A stretch of DNA of 64,000 bases from an uncultured Roseobacter sp. (GTDB lineage Bacteria > Pseudomonadota > Alphaproteobacteria > Rhodobacterales > Rhodobacteraceae): positions 983,501 to 1,047,500 of the forward strand of contig NZ_CANLNE010000002.1 in NCBI RefSeq assembly GCF_947492555.1. The letters run 5' to 3'. Below are positions 1-9,449 of the stretch, piece after piece. Positions within the stretch are counted from its first letter, which is position 1, and the number at the start of each line of letters is the position of its first letter. The translations under genes were made by a program, and so were the position numbers. The notes under the pieces are model-generated. The model had not been told where the DNA came from. It did not search any database and worked only from the letters and a program-made list of their open reading frames with translations.

Positions 1-195
1 TGGGCGCAGGCGCGCGGCTTGCCGCCACCTTCCTATACTGAAGTGAGCCGTTCGGGGCCGGATCACGCCCCGGTCTTCACCATCGCCGCCGCGTTAGAAA
101 CCGGCGAGAACGAGAAGGCGACCGCTGGATCGAAACGGCAGGCGGAACAGGCGGCGGCTGGTAACCTGCTTGCAAAACTGGAGAAGGTCCAATGA
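1..195 (+). CDS. rnc: Ribonuclease III, C-terminal end (partial)
   Basis: The window opens inside this frame, which reads about 64 residues to a TGA at 193-195. The segment resembles the double-stranded RNA-binding domain of RNase III: a start like [12 protein letters not shown], a central [10 protein letters not shown] stretch, and a last helix rich in Ala ending LLAKLEKVQ. RNase III cleaves double-stranded RNA in rRNA and mRNA processing. The stop overlaps the era start (ATGA), the usual rnc-era coupling in proteobacteria. The catalytic domain lies outside the window, so the call rests on the dsRBD and the neighbour. Confidence 0.88.
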   Translation, partial: WAQARGLPPPSYTEVSRSGPDHAPVFTIAAALETGENEKATAGSKRQAEQAAAGNLLAKLEKVQ

Positions 196-1100
196 GCACC
201 CGTGCAGGTTTCGTGGCGCTGATCGGCGAGCCCAACGCGGGCAAATCCACCCTGCTCAACCGTATGGTTGGGGCCAAGGTGTCGATCGTGACCCACAAGG
301 TTCAGACCACCCGCGCCCGTATCCGAGGCGTGGCGATGGAAGGGGACGCGCAGATCGTTTTTGTCGACACGCCGGGGCTTTTCCAACCGCGTCGCCGGCT
401 GGACCGGGCCATGGTGGCGGCGGCCTGGGGTGGTGCGGCGGATGCCGATGTCGTGGTGCTGCTGGTCGAGGCGCAGCGCGGCGTGACGGAGGGGGTGGAA
501 CGTATTCTGGACGGCCTCGCCGATATCGGGCAGGGGCGCAAGGTCGCGCTGGCCATCAACAAGATTGATCGGGTGCAGGCCGAAGTGTTGCTTGGCCTCT
601 CCAAGGATCTGAACGACCGCTACCCCTTTGTCGATACCTTCATGATTTCTGCGGAACGGGGACATGGCGTGGATACGCTGCGGCAATGGCTGGCAACCGA
701 AGTGCCGGAAGGCCCGTGGCTCTACCCAGAAGACCAGATCGCCGACCTGCCAATGCGCATGATCGCAGCAGAGATGACACGCGAGAAACTGACCCTGCGC
801 CTGCATCAGGAATTGCCCTATCAGCTCACGGTGGAGACCGAAAGCTGGGAAGAGCGTAAAGATGGATCGGCCAGGATCGATCAGTTGATTTACGTTGTGC
901 GCGACGGGCACAAGGGGATCGTCCTGGGCAACAAGGGCGAGACGATCAAGGCCGTGTCAAAGGCCGCCCGGGAAGAGCTGGAAGAGTTCCTGGGCCGTAG
1001 AGTGCATCTCTTCTTGCAGGTCAAGGTGCGGCCAAACTGGCTGGACGAGGCGGAAAGATATTCGGAAATGGGGCTTGAGTTTAAAGATGGCAACAGCTGA
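192..1100 (+). CDS. era: GTPase Era, 30S assembly factor
   Basis: This 302-residue protein has the expected length for Era. The G domain shows the P-loop GEPNAGKS (residues 12-19), DTPG (59-62) and NKID (123-126). The C-terminal part, from about residue 210, is a KH domain with a [10 protein letters not shown] loop. Era binds the 3' end of 16S rRNA and couples GTP hydrolysis to 30S maturation and the cell cycle. Translation starts within the rnc stop codon (ATGA overlap), so the two are very likely co-translated. recO follows after one small gene. Confidence 0.97.
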   Translation: MSTRAGFVALIGEPNAGKSTLLNRMVGAKVSIVTHKVQTTRARIRGVAMEGDAQIVFVDTPGLFQPRRRLDRAMVAAAWGGAADADVVVLLVEAQRGVTEGVERILDGLADIGQGRKVALAINKIDRVQAEVLLGLSKDLNDRYPFVDTFMISAERGHGVDTLRQWLATEVPEGPWLYPEDQIADLPMRMIAAEMTREKLTLRLHQELPYQLTVETESWEERKDGSARIDQLIYVVRDGHKGIVLGNKGETIKAVSKAAREELEEFLGRRVHLFLQVKVRPNWLDEAERYSEMGLEFKDGNS

Positions 1101-1163
1101 CCCGGTTGCTCTGGTCTGCTCCGGCGAACCAACCTTGAGCTATTCCCCAAGGGCTGCAGTGTC

Positions 1164-1493
1164 ATGGCCCGGCTGACCGCGCGCTTCTGGATCGACGCCT
1201 ATCTGACCCGTCTGCGCGGGCAGGACATCCCGGCTTTCATCGTGAGCCATGGCGATGATACGGCGGGCAGCATCCTGGTGAAACTGAACCGGCTCGACGG
1301 GCAGGCCACGGTCTACCAGCGCAGCTACAATCTGATGGACGACACGCGCACCTGGGCCATTCTGGAGCAGGGGACGGAGGCGGATGTGGATGCCAGTATC
1401 ACGCGGCAACAGGGGTACGACCCGGACGTCTGGGTGATTGAAGTGGAGGACCGGCGGGGGCGTCACATGCTCGACCAGCCGGGGTTGGACTGA
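1164..1493 (+). CDS. DUF1491 family protein
   Basis: A small soluble protein of 109 residues with no signal peptide or membrane segment. It starts [17 protein letters not shown] and has the pattern I associate with DUF1491, a family largely confined to alphaproteobacteria and usually found between era and recO. Its function is unknown. The last base of its TGA is the first base of the recO ATG, so the two are translationally coupled. Context suggests a housekeeping role near RNA processing or repair, but nothing in the sequence shows an activity. Confidence 0.8.
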   Translation: MARLTARFWIDAYLTRLRGQDIPAFIVSHGDDTAGSILVKLNRLDGQATVYQRSYNLMDDTRTWAILEQGTEADVDASITRQQGYDPDVWVIEVEDRRGRHMLDQPGLD

Positions 1494-2218
1494 TGGAGTG
1501 GCGTGACGAAGGGATATTGCTCAGCACCCGACGTCACGGCGAAACCTCCGCGATCATTGAAGTTTTCACGCCTGAGCATGGGCGGCACGCCGGCGTCGTG
1601 CGGGGCGGAACAAGCCGCAAGATCGCGCCCATCCTGCAGCCGGGTGCGCAGCTGGATGTAACCTGGCGCGCGCGGCTTGAAGATCACATCGGCAGTTTTC
1701 AGGTGGAGCCGGTACGCAGTCGGGCCGCCGCGGCGCTAGGGGATCGTCTGGCCTTGGCGGGCCTGAATGCGGTGACGGCCCTGCTGGCGTTTTGCCTGCC
1801 AGAGCGGGAGCCGCATAAACGACTTTACCTGCAGTCCGAACAGTTACTGGACTTGCTTGACGCGACCGATGTCTGGCCGCTGGCCTATTTGCGGTGGGAG
1901 GTCAGCCTGCTGGAGGAAATGGGCTATGCATTGGAGCTGGAGGCCTGTGCCGTCACCGGAGAGACCGACGATCTGGCGTATGTATCGCCCAAATCTGGAC
2001 GCGCGGTATCCCGTGGGGCAGCAGGGGATTGGGCGGACAGGCTCCTGCCGCTGCCGGAGGTTTTGCGCGGTGCTGGTGCGGCAGGTGATGAAGAGATCGC
2101 ACAGGCGTTTGTCACCACCGGGCATTTTCTGAGCGCCCATCTGGCGCAAGACCTCGGGAACAAGCCTTTGCCGGAAGCACGCGCCCGGTTTGTTGACGCC
2201 TTCACCCGTCGGCTTTGA
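1493..2218 (+). CDS. recO: DNA repair protein RecO
   Basis: A 241-residue protein beginning [26 protein letters not shown], typical of the RecO N-terminal OB fold, followed by the helical domain ([16 protein letters not shown], then [15 protein letters not shown]). RecO anneals single strands and loads RecA with RecR. The cysteine cluster that binds zinc in some RecO proteins is not present here; only one cysteine remains near EACAVTGE. It forms an operon with era and DUF1491. Its 3' end overlaps the convergent META-domain gene by 17 bases. Confidence 0.94.
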   Translation: MEWRDEGILLSTRRHGETSAIIEVFTPEHGRHAGVVRGGTSRKIAPILQPGAQLDVTWRARLEDHIGSFQVEPVRSRAAAALGDRLALAGLNAVTALLAFCLPEREPHKRLYLQSEQLLDLLDATDVWPLAYLRWEVSLLEEMGYALELEACAVTGETDDLAYVSPKSGRAVSRGAAGDWADRLLPLPEVLRGAGAAGDEEIAQAFVTTGHFLSAHLAQDLGNKPLPEARARFVDAFTRRL

Positions 2219-2609
2219 AGACCATCTTGCGCCCCTCGGCGGTGGACAGGATCAGCGTATCCCCCAGCACTTCGGAGAGCGTCATCTCGGTGAGCGCTGC
2301 CAGATAAGCTGTCTCGGCGTCGATGTCTGGGCAGGCCAGTTGCGTTGCCACGATCTCTTGCGCATCGAACCAGGGATAGGGCACCGTCATCGCACCCGAA
2401 TAGCTGTTGCATGGGGCGTCACCGGCAATCTGGCCAGTTTCGGGAAAGCGTAAGGTCGCGTCAAAAGGGGCGGAGGCACCGTCTATTTCGACCAAGCGCC
2501 AGATTTTGTCAGCTGCGCCGTAGGCGGTGACAGTTTCATCGCCGCGGCACGCGCTGAGCGCCAGCAGGGCAACGAGGCAGGCCAGACCAAGCCGACAGAC
2601 CCGGGTCAT
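2202..2609 (-). CDS. META-domain lipoprotein
   Basis: A 135-residue protein with an N-terminal signal ending in the lipobox LSAC (Cys21), so it is probably lipid-anchored in the envelope. The rest matches the META/HslJ fold pattern: WRLVEIDG, then [21 protein letters not shown], then a C-terminal strand segment. HslJ-type proteins are linked to heat shock and novobiocin tolerance, but the biochemical role is unknown. Its start overlaps the TetR gene stop (ATGA), so the two form a small operon. It converges on and overlaps recO. Confidence 0.8.
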   Translation of the reverse strand: MTRVCRLGLACLVALLALSACRGDETVTAYGAADKIWRLVEIDGASAPFDATLRFPETGQIAGDAPCNSYSGAMTVPYPWFDAQEIVATQLACPDIDAETAYLAALTEMTLSEVLGDTLILSTAEGRKMVFKADG

Positions 2610-3127
2610 TTCAACGCAAGCACCAGATCGACCATGGTGTCGTAGGCTTCCGCCGGTTTGGCTTTACCCTGCAGTTGCGGCAAGCCGATGATCGCTGCCA
2701 GGCAACTTTGGGCGAATTCGGGATTTCCCACACCGAGATGCGCCAGAAGGCTGGCCATATAGGTCAGGCGCTCGGCATCCACGTCCGACACGACAGCCGC
2801 GACCGCTGGCGACGTCTGCGCCCATCCGCGAAACGCAGGATCCTGCGTGTCTTTCAATAACCGTTTGCCGAAGGTGCGCAATCGTTGCTCGGCCGCGCCA
2901 TTCTCGGACAGTGCAGTCGCGATCTCCGACAGCGCGCGCGATTGCCAGTCTTTTAGCACAGCATCATGCAGCGCTGGCACGTCCTTGAAATGCCAGTAGA
3001 ACGAGCCCTTGGTCGACCCCAGAGTGCGCGCAAGCGGCTCTGCCGCGAGTGCCACGGGGCCCGTCGCAACCAGGGCAGAAAGCCCTGCATCGATCCATGA
3101 TTGGCGAGTGAGTCGCTTTGCTGACAT
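2606..3127 (-). CDS. TetR/AcrR family transcriptional regulator
   Basis: A 173-residue protein with an N-terminal TetR helix-turn-helix: TRQSWIDAGLSALVATGP, then LARTLGSTKGSFYWHF, the classic recognition-helix segment. The C-terminal two thirds is a helical ligand-binding domain with no recognisable ligand. It lies directly upstream of, and overlaps, the META lipoprotein gene, so it may control its own two-gene operon. No Shine-Dalgarno is obvious before the ATG, but the HTH begins at the normal distance from it. Confidence 0.88.
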   Translation of the reverse strand: MSAKRLTRQSWIDAGLSALVATGPVALAAEPLARTLGSTKGSFYWHFKDVPALHDAVLKDWQSRALSEIATALSENGAAEQRLRTFGKRLLKDTQDPAFRGWAQTSPAVAAVVSDVDAERLTYMASLLAHLGVGNPEFAQSCLAAIIGLPQLQGKAKPAEAYDTMVDLVLALK

Positions 3128-3264
3128 GATCTAGCCATACGCAGCGGCATGTCATGCTGCAAGTGCGAAGACGGTCGCACGCGGTAAACCGCACTTAACC
3201 GCGTGCCGAGGGTATTTGATGCGCGCCAATACGCGCGTTTCTGTGTGACGTGCGGCGTCTGATG

Positions 3265-4950
3265 TCAGCCCAGCAGACGTCGTGCGATTACCTGTGCCTG
3301 AATTTCTGCCGCCCCTTCGAAGATGTTCAGGATACGGGCGTCACAGAGCACGCGGCTGATTTTATACTCCAGCGCAAAGCCGTTGCCGCCGTGGATTTGC
3401 AGGCCGTTGTCCGCCGCAGCCCAGGCCACGCGCGCGCCGAGCAGCTTGGCCATCCCGGCTTCCACATCGCAACGCCGTCCCTGATCCTTTTCAAAGGCAG
3501 AGAAATAGGTCAGCTGCCGCGCGATCATGATCTCGACCGCCATCATCGCCAGTTTGGATGAGACGCGCGGGAAGTTGATCAGTGCCTTGCCGAACTGTTT
3601 ACGATCAAGGCTGTACTGCATGGAGATATCAAGCGCCGATTGCGCCACGCCGATCGCCCGCGCAGCGGTCTGGATGCGCGCGGATTCGAAGGTTTCCATG
3701 AGTTGCTTGAACCCTTTGCCTTCTTCGCCGCCCAACAGGTTCTCGCCTTTAACGTGGAAGCCGTCGAACGCCAGCTCGTATTCCTTCATGCCGCGATACC
3801 CCAGGACCTCGATTTCGCCACCGGTCATCCCGTCGGTCGGGAAGGGATTTGCGTCATCACCGGGCGTCTTTTCGGCCAAAAACATCGACAGGCCCTTGTA
3901 GTTGGTCGTTTCCGGATCGGTACGCGCCAGCAATGTCATCACGTGGGTACGCGACGCGTGGGTGATCCACGTCTTGTTGCCGGTGATCTTGTAGTCGTCG
4001 CCATCCTTGAGCGCGCGGGTGCGCAGGCTGCCAAGATCTGATCCGGTGTTCGGTTCGGTAAAGACGGCCGTAGGCAGCGTTTCGGCGGAGGCGAGGCGCG
4101 GCAGCCATTTTTCTTTCTGCGCCTCGGTGCCGCCCGCAATGATCAATTCGGCTGCAATCTCGGACCGGGTGCCAAGGCTGCCGACGCCGATGTAGCCGCG
4201 TGATAACTCTTCGGAGACGACGCACATGGAGGCCTTGGAAAGGCCAAACCCGCCGTATTCTTCAGGGATGGTCAGGCCAAAGACGCCCATTTCTGCCAGT
4301 TCTTCGATCACCTCCAGGGGGATCAATTCGTCCTTGAGGTGCCAGTCGTGGGCATAGGGTTCGACCTTTTCGACTGCGTAGCGCCGAAACTGTTCACGGA
4401 TCATCTCAAGTTCTTCTTCGAGACCCGAGGCGCCGGTCGTGATATTTGCCGAATGCTCCTGCATCAACTCCACAAGTCGGGTCCGCGCAGCCTGCGTGTT
4501 GCCGCCCTGCGTCAGCGTCATGATCGCAGGCTCCATCAGCGCGCGCATGTCTGACTGGTCAAGACCAAGGTCCTGCAGGCGCAGGATCTCACCCTGGTTC
4601 ATCTGGATGCCACCATAGATTTGCCAGAGGTATTCGCCGAAGGCGATCTGGTGGATCAACTGTTCGGTCTCGCCAAAGGCGCCCTCGGCTTCCAACTTCT
4701 CCGCCCAATTCTGCATCTGGCGCAGCGCTTGCGCATATGTTGCAAGCCATGCCAATCCGTGCGCCGCTGTCTGATGGGTCTCGATCAAAGCGCCTGACAC
4801 CCGATCGCCATCCGTGACCAGTGTTTTCACACGCGCAGTCGCGCTGGCAAGCAGGATGTCCACCGGGGGCAGGGCGGCGGACGTCAGGGCAAGCAGATCG
4901 TCAAGAATCACGGGGCTGTGTGTCGGTGCGGGTTGTCCATCATGGGGCAT
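3265..4950 (-). CDS. mcd: Acyl-CoA dehydrogenase, probably (2S)-methylsuccinyl-CoA dehydrogenase
   Basis: I place the start at 4950 because AAGGA lies 7 bases before this ATG; longer in-frame starts lack a ribosome site. The 561-residue protein has an extra helical N-terminal part (about 1-165) followed by a full acyl-CoA dehydrogenase: FTEPNTGSDLGSL (FAD/substrate region), YSLDRKQFGK, and a C-terminal NIFEGAAEIQ whose Glu (about 545) sits where the catalytic base is found in many family members. The long N-terminal extension is characteristic of Mcd, which oxidises methylsuccinyl-CoA to mesaconyl-CoA in the ethylmalonyl-CoA pathway and donates electrons to ETF. Genes for ETF and 3-hydroxybutyryl-CoA dehydrogenase are nearby. 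Another acyl-CoA dehydrogenase specificity cannot be excluded. Confidence 0.8.
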   Translation of the reverse strand: MPHDGQPAPTHSPVILDDLLALTSAALPPVDILLASATARVKTLVTDGDRVSGALIETHQTAAHGLAWLATYAQALRQMQNWAEKLEAEGAFGETEQLIHQIAFGEYLWQIYGGIQMNQGEILRLQDLGLDQSDMRALMEPAIMTLTQGGNTQAARTRLVELMQEHSANITTGASGLEEELEMIREQFRRYAVEKVEPYAHDWHLKDELIPLEVIEELAEMGVFGLTIPEEYGGFGLSKASMCVVSEELSRGYIGVGSLGTRSEIAAELIIAGGTEAQKEKWLPRLASAETLPTAVFTEPNTGSDLGSLRTRALKDGDDYKITGNKTWITHASRTHVMTLLARTDPETTNYKGLSMFLAEKTPGDDANPFPTDGMTGGEIEVLGYRGMKEYELAFDGFHVKGENLLGGEEGKGFKQLMETFESARIQTAARAIGVAQSALDISMQYSLDRKQFGKALINFPRVSSKLAMMAVEIMIARQLTYFSAFEKDQGRRCDVEAGMAKLLGARVAWAAADNGLQIHGGNGFALEYKISRVLCDARILNIFEGAAEIQAQVIARRLLG

Positions 4951-5133
4951 TGTAACATCCTTCATCGGTTGAAGGTGATGTAGGTCTTTCGCAGTTGCAG
5001 CGCAACAAAAATACCAACTGATGCGGCAATTTGGTCGAAAGTTTCGCGACGTTTCTTCGGGTGCCTGCCTTTGCGGGGTGCGTTGCCCAGGTGCAACAGT
5101 CTGCCGAGAGGGGAATTGGGCTTGGCAGACATG

Positions 5134-5154
5134 AAAAACGCCGCTGGCGCGGCG
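5134..5154 (-). terminator. Rho-independent terminator of the XRE gene
   Basis: Read on the minus strand, a 6-bp GC stem (CGCCGC/GCGGCG) with a GCCA loop is followed by five T. It sits about 100 bases past the XRE regulator stop and upstream of the dehydrogenase gene, so it should separate the two. Confidence 0.7.
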
Positions 5155-5249
5155 CTGATCAGTCACAAACTCATTAACGATTCTTGGGATACATATGGCG
5201 CATCGGAAGTCAGGTGAAACTGTCTACCGATGCGCCGGTCACCAGGGGC

Positions 5250-5609
5250 TCAGCCCTGACGCGCCACAGTCACACCGGAAACGTCCTCGATGAACGTCAC
5301 GATGCGTGTCTTGATGGTATCGTCGCGGATGGCAGCAAGGGCCGTGACGATTTCGAGGCTCGGATCACGGCGCTCAGATTTTTCTGCCGACGTATCAAGG
5401 CCTTCGAAGAAGTAAGACGTGGGCACATCAAGGATGCGCGATAACTCGTAAAGTCTGCTGGCAGCAATCCGGTTCGATCCGATTTCATATTTTTGGATCT
5501 GCTGGAAAGACAAATCCAACTCGCGGGCGACATCTGTCTGGGACAAACGGCGCATCGTGCGGATCTGCTTCAACTTGCGACCAACGTGAACATCAACTGG
5601 ATGGGACAT
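5250..5609 (-). CDS. XRE-family helix-turn-helix regulator
   Basis: A 119-residue protein whose residues about 9-63 form a Cro/CI-type HTH: VGRKLKQIRTMRRLSQTDVA, then LSFQQIQKYEIGSNRI, then a helix containing YELSRILDVP. The C-terminal 50 residues carry YFFEGLD and a helical tail. AGAGGT lies about 9 bases upstream of the ATG. It is divergent from the LysR-like gene and terminated by the hairpin at 5134-5154. Such short XRE proteins are common in this group; the target genes are unknown. Confidence 0.88.
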   Translation of the reverse strand: MSHPVDVHVGRKLKQIRTMRRLSQTDVARELDLSFQQIQKYEIGSNRIAASRLYELSRILDVPTSYFFEGLDTSAEKSERRDPSLEIVTALAAIRDDTIKTRIVTFIEDVSGVTVARQG

Positions 5610-5718
5610 AACTATTTAACACCTCTGGTTGTGACTGTTCTCACTTTTCGCGGGAATCGGCGACTCGTTCAACTGAGTACCTTTTTCCTTTTTTTGATTA
5701 AAAATGTTCAGGTGATGG

Positions 5719-6696
5719 GTGAAAAATGTTGCATTACTGGGTGATTTATTTACCATTAGATTCATGAATCGAGTCGTAGACCCGTCTGATACGTCAGAAG
5801 CGGTTAAAAAGGCCGCCGACTCTCATGGTTTGCTCCATGAGATGATTCGGTCGTTCACGACGCTCGCCAGGACATTGAACCTCAGTCACGCAGTGAAAGA
5901 ATTGGGCAGTACGCGCCAGACGGTGCGTCGCCATATTGCGCAGCTCGAGGAAGCGAAGGGTGAGGCGCTGTTTAATGTGGAGGACCGGCAGTACGGCCTC
6001 ACAGAGGCCGGGGAGCGTGCGCTGCCGGAAGCGCTTGGCATTCTTGCCCGGGGCAATGCCTGGCTGAACAGTAACGTCAGCCATGTGCATGGGCTGCAGC
6101 TCTTCAGTTCAGTCCTGCCGGACGGCTGGTGTTTCTGGCAGCAGCAGCATTCGCTGGGGCGTGTCTGGGATTCGCCGTCCTGTCTGCAACGCGAAACACT
6201 GCGCAGCTGGGCCATGGCGGGGGGCGATATCGAATCACCCTTCATGGAACATGTGCGCCCGTACCTCATCGTCTACCGTCATACGATCGCCGGATGGATT
6301 TGTGTCGAATTCGGCGAAGAGTCGTTTTTTGTTAAATGGTTCGGTTGGGCAAAGGCCCGCAGTAGCGTTGGTCGATCGCTCGGGCGTATGCCCGGTGGCG
6401 ATGATTTTGCGCGCATGCTGGATGAGCCCTTTCACGAGGTTCAAACCACGCAAAGTTTGCGTTTGGACCATGTTTACACATTGGTCCCCTCCGAAGCGGA
6501 GGGCGGCCTGAAACCCGTCAACTATCAACGTCTAATGCTGGGGGGGCGATTCCCTGACGGCAGCTTAGCGCTTTATTCCCTTGTCGAGCCTTCGTCCGAT
6601 ATTGAGATATCTGGGCTCGATCATGGCAAGATTGTGCGACCTTCTGCCGATATTATGGTAAATTTCGATCCTGCTGACGCAAAGTTCGAGCGTTAA
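5719..6696 (+). CDS. LysR-type HTH regulator, atypical effector part
   Basis: The frame can start at GTG 5719 (AGGTGAT just upstream) or at ATG 5764 (no ribosome site); I prefer 5719. Residues about 40-100 form a LysR-type winged HTH (TLARTLNLSHAVKELGSTRQ, then RRHIAQLEEAKGEALF, then YGLTEAGERALPEA). The remaining 220 residues do not show the usual LysR periplasmic-binding-like signature and are rich in Trp and aromatic residues (WCFWQQQHSLGRVW). A GNAT-like gene follows 54 bases downstream on the same strand and may be its partner. Function unknown. Confidence 0.72.
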   Translation: MKNVALLGDLFTIRFMNRVVDPSDTSEAVKKAADSHGLLHEMIRSFTTLARTLNLSHAVKELGSTRQTVRRHIAQLEEAKGEALFNVEDRQYGLTEAGERALPEALGILARGNAWLNSNVSHVHGLQLFSSVLPDGWCFWQQQHSLGRVWDSPSCLQRETLRSWAMAGGDIESPFMEHVRPYLIVYRHTIAGWICVEFGEESFFVKWFGWAKARSSVGRSLGRMPGGDDFARMLDEPFHEVQTTQSLRLDHVYTLVPSEAEGGLKPVNYQRLMLGGRFPDGSLALYSLVEPSSDIEISGLDHGKIVRPSADIMVNFDPADAKFER

Positions 6697-6750
6697 GCAC
6701 TTATTTAGTCTAACCTTTGCATGAGGATGCTCGTGCAAAGGAGTTTTGGC

Positions 6751-7482
6751 ATGTCTTTTCAAAGTTTGAATGCGGGGACACAATTCGTGGCCACCAGCCG
6801 CGATATCCTGCATCAAAACCAAATTACGGTCACGATTGGGTCAAATTTCCTCAAGTATCGAGCACTTCTTAAAACGGAACGTCCGCAGCAGGTTCTGGGG
6901 GCGCCTTTTGATCCTGATGTGCACGACCTGAATGACCAGAACGCCTTTTGGTTGATTGCGCGGGACGTGGACGGGATGATGATGCATACGCAAGCCTCCC
7001 GGTTGATTGATTTGGGAGATCAATCGCTGAGCGGCTACATGCTCAAAAGGTTCCGGGATTTCCCCCCGGCCATCCCTGATCTCGATCTGAAACGGTCGCG
7101 CTATCGTGCCAGCCCCGGCGCCAATCGGATCAAGGGGCAAGTGGTCTATCATGGCGAAGTCTGGATGGGTGATACAGGGCAGTACCGTGGCACGGGTCTC
7201 TCAACGGTGCTTGCGCGTTACGGTATTCATGAGGCAATGTGCCGATGGAACCCCGACTACATCTTCGGTTTCATGGCGCGTACGGTGGCCTTCAAGGGGT
7301 TTGCCGAGCGCATGGGCTACATGCACAACGAACCTGGCGCCTTGAGATGGTATCGCAAGGGATCAGACACGCCCTTTGAGGGGTTCGTCAGCTATCTGAG
7401 CAACGAAGACACCCGCTATCTTCTGGAAATGCCCGTCATCGATGTCGTCGATGTGCCGCAACCACAGAAGAAAGCTGCCTGA
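6751..7482 (+). CDS. GNAT-fold acyltransferase-like protein, uncharacterised
   Basis: I place the start at 6751 because AAGGAG (6738-6743) is spaced 7 bases from it. The 243-residue protein has no signal peptide. Two segments look like GNAT motifs A and B: YRGTGLSTVLARYGIHEAM (an acyl-CoA-binding type RGTG turn and helix), then AFKGFAERMGYMH. The N-terminal half (NQITVTIGSNFLKYRALL, FWLIARDVDGMMMHTQASRL) is not one I recognise. It follows the LysR-like regulator. Substrate unknown; N-acyl amino acid or acyl-homoserine lactone synthase-like activity is conceivable but not supported by specific residues. Confidence 0.55.
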   Translation: MSFQSLNAGTQFVATSRDILHQNQITVTIGSNFLKYRALLKTERPQQVLGAPFDPDVHDLNDQNAFWLIARDVDGMMMHTQASRLIDLGDQSLSGYMLKRFRDFPPAIPDLDLKRSRYRASPGANRIKGQVVYHGEVWMGDTGQYRGTGLSTVLARYGIHEAMCRWNPDYIFGFMARTVAFKGFAERMGYMHNEPGALRWYRKGSDTPFEGFVSYLSNEDTRYLLEMPVIDVVDVPQPQKKAA

Positions 7483-7526
7483 CGCCACAGATATGCGTCA
7501 GACGTCATGCATGTGCTTGGCGGCAA

Positions 7527-9125
7527 TCAGCTGATTGCCGCTGCTTTCACGTCATCATCGATGAACGGCAGATACTGTTCGAAGTTGTCCGAGAACATCT
7601 TGACCAGCTTTGCGGCCTGTCGGTCGTAGCTCTCCGCGTCATCCCAGGTGCGGCGCGGGTCGAGCAGGATGCTGGGCACGCCCTTTACATCCACCGGCAC
7701 GTCAAACCCGAAATTTGGGTCCTTGCGGAAGGTTGCGTCGGCCAGTGATCCATCCAGCGCCGCGGTCAGCAGGCCGCGGGTTGCCTTGATCGGCATCCGG
7801 GATCCGGTGCCATGGGCACCGCCGGTCCAGCCGGTGTTCACCAGCCAGCAGGTCGCACCATGGGTTGCGATCTTTTCGCGCAGCAGGTTGCCATAAACCT
7901 CCGGGCGACGCGGCATGAAGGGTGCACCGAAGCAGGTGGAGAACGTGGGCTCGGGCTCGGTCACGCCCCGTTCCGTTCCCGCCACCTTGGACGTGAAGCC
8001 CGACAGGAAATGGTACATCGCCTGCGCGGGCGTCAGCCGCGAGATTGGAGGCAGCACCCCAAAAGCATCGCAGGTCAGCATGATGATGTTCTTCGGATGC
8101 CCGCCGCGAGCCGAGGCAGACGCATTGGAGATGTAATGTAGCGGATAGGCGCAGCGCATGTTGGCAGTAAGGCTGTCGTCTTCGAAATCCAGCTCCTTGG
8201 TCTCTTCATCGTAGATCATGTTCTCGATCACGGTGCCGAATTTTTCAGTGGTCGCGTAGATCTCGGGCTCGGCATCCGCGCTCAGGCTGATGGTCTTGGC
8301 ATAGCAACCGCCTTCAAAGTTGAAGGTGCCGGTGTCGGACCACCCATGTTCGTCGTCGCCGATGAGCGTGCGGGCGGGATCCGCCGAGAGCGTGGTTTTG
8401 CCTGTGCCGGAAAGGCCGAAGAACACGGCCGTATCCACCGGGTTGCCGTTGGCATGGTTGGCCGAGCAGTGCATCGGCATCACGCCTTTCTCCGGCAGCA
8501 GGTAGTTCAGCAGGGTAAAGACGGATTTCTTGTTTTCCCCTGCATATTCGGTGCCACCGATCAGGATGAGCTTCTTGTCGAAGTTCATCGCGATTACTGT
8601 CTCCGACCGGCAACCATGTTTTTTCGGGTCAGCTTGAAAGCTGGGGCAGTTGATGACCGTGAAATCTGCAATGAAATCATCCAGGTCTTCGCGGTCCGGG
8701 CGGCGCAGCATGTGGCGGATAAACAGCCCGTGCCAGGCCAGTTCCGTCACCATGCGGACGTTGATCGCGTGTTTCGGATCGGAACCGCCGGTCAGGTCTT
8801 GAACGAAGTAGTCCTTGCCTTGCATGTGCGTAAGCATGTCGGCATGCAGCGCGTCGAATCCGTCGGGCGACATGGCGGCGTTGTTTTCCCACCAGATGGT
8901 ATCGGCAACGCTGTCCGTTTTTACGACGTGCTTGTCTTTGGGGGACCGTCCGGTGAATTTCCCGGTGGTAACCAGGAACGCGCCGCCTTTGCCCAGATTG
9001 CCTTCGCCGCGGGCCAGGGCGAGTTGAATAAGATCGGGTTCGATGAGGTTGTAATAGACGGTGCCCGCCCCTTTGATCCCTTGATCTTCGAGCGTAAAGT
9101 CCGGGTTTACCCGTCCATGTGTCAT
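7527..9125 (-). CDS. pckA: Phosphoenolpyruvate carboxykinase (ATP)
   Basis: I place the start at 9125, where AGGAG is 7 bases upstream; a GTG 8 codons further out has none. The 532-residue protein has the P-loop GLSGTGKT (about 237-244) and the kinase-2-like region [11 protein letters not shown]. It also carries [10 protein letters not shown] and [15 protein letters not shown] of ATP-dependent PEP carboxykinase. It converts oxaloacetate and ATP to PEP, the entry to gluconeogenesis. It is divergent from chvI, a conserved arrangement in Rhizobiales and Rhodobacterales where ChvI and PTS proteins are linked to carbon and envelope control. Confidence 0.97.
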   Translation of the reverse strand: MTHGRVNPDFTLEDQGIKGAGTVYYNLIEPDLIQLALARGEGNLGKGGAFLVTTGKFTGRSPKDKHVVKTDSVADTIWWENNAAMSPDGFDALHADMLTHMQGKDYFVQDLTGGSDPKHAINVRMVTELAWHGLFIRHMLRRPDREDLDDFIADFTVINCPSFQADPKKHGCRSETVIAMNFDKKLILIGGTEYAGENKKSVFTLLNYLLPEKGVMPMHCSANHANGNPVDTAVFFGLSGTGKTTLSADPARTLIGDDEHGWSDTGTFNFEGGCYAKTISLSADAEPEIYATTEKFGTVIENMIYDEETKELDFEDDSLTANMRCAYPLHYISNASASARGGHPKNIIMLTCDAFGVLPPISRLTPAQAMYHFLSGFTSKVAGTERGVTEPEPTFSTCFGAPFMPRRPEVYGNLLREKIATHGATCWLVNTGWTGGAHGTGSRMPIKATRGLLTAALDGSLADATFRKDPNFGFDVPVDVKGVPSILLDPRRTWDDAESYDRQAAKLVKMFSDNFEQYLPFIDDDVKAAAIS

Positions 9126-9360
9126 CCATCGTCTCCTAGTTGTGTGCACCCGGAAGTGGCGCCCGTGCCTCTTAACATGACGTTTTTATCGTTGAACAGG
9201 CAGCTTGCATGTCGTTAGCGCCACCATGTGCAACTTTGTTTGGGAGGGCTCATCTGATGCTTGCTTTGGCGTCATGACCTTGTCGAAAGCAAAGCGCAAA
9301 TGTGCGGCAATTTAGCCATTGGTAATCAAATTATGGCCAAAATGTGGCGGAGTGCTGTGC

Positions 9361-9387
9361 TGATTCGCACTTAAGGATTGATTCGCA
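9361..9387 (+). promoter_or_regulatory. Direct repeat upstream of chvI, possible operator
   Basis: The 324-base gap between pckA and chvI (9126-9449) holds no gene. Within it the nine-base word TGATTCGCA occurs twice (9361-9369 and 9379-9387), giving an 18-base period. This spacing would place both copies on nearly the same DNA face and could serve a dimeric regulator such as ChvI itself. That is inference only. Confidence 0.35.
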
Positions 9388-9449
9388 GGGCTAAAAAGTG
9401 GTCAATAGCCCAAAAAATCTAATAAACGAGCAGTACAAGGAAACGGGTA

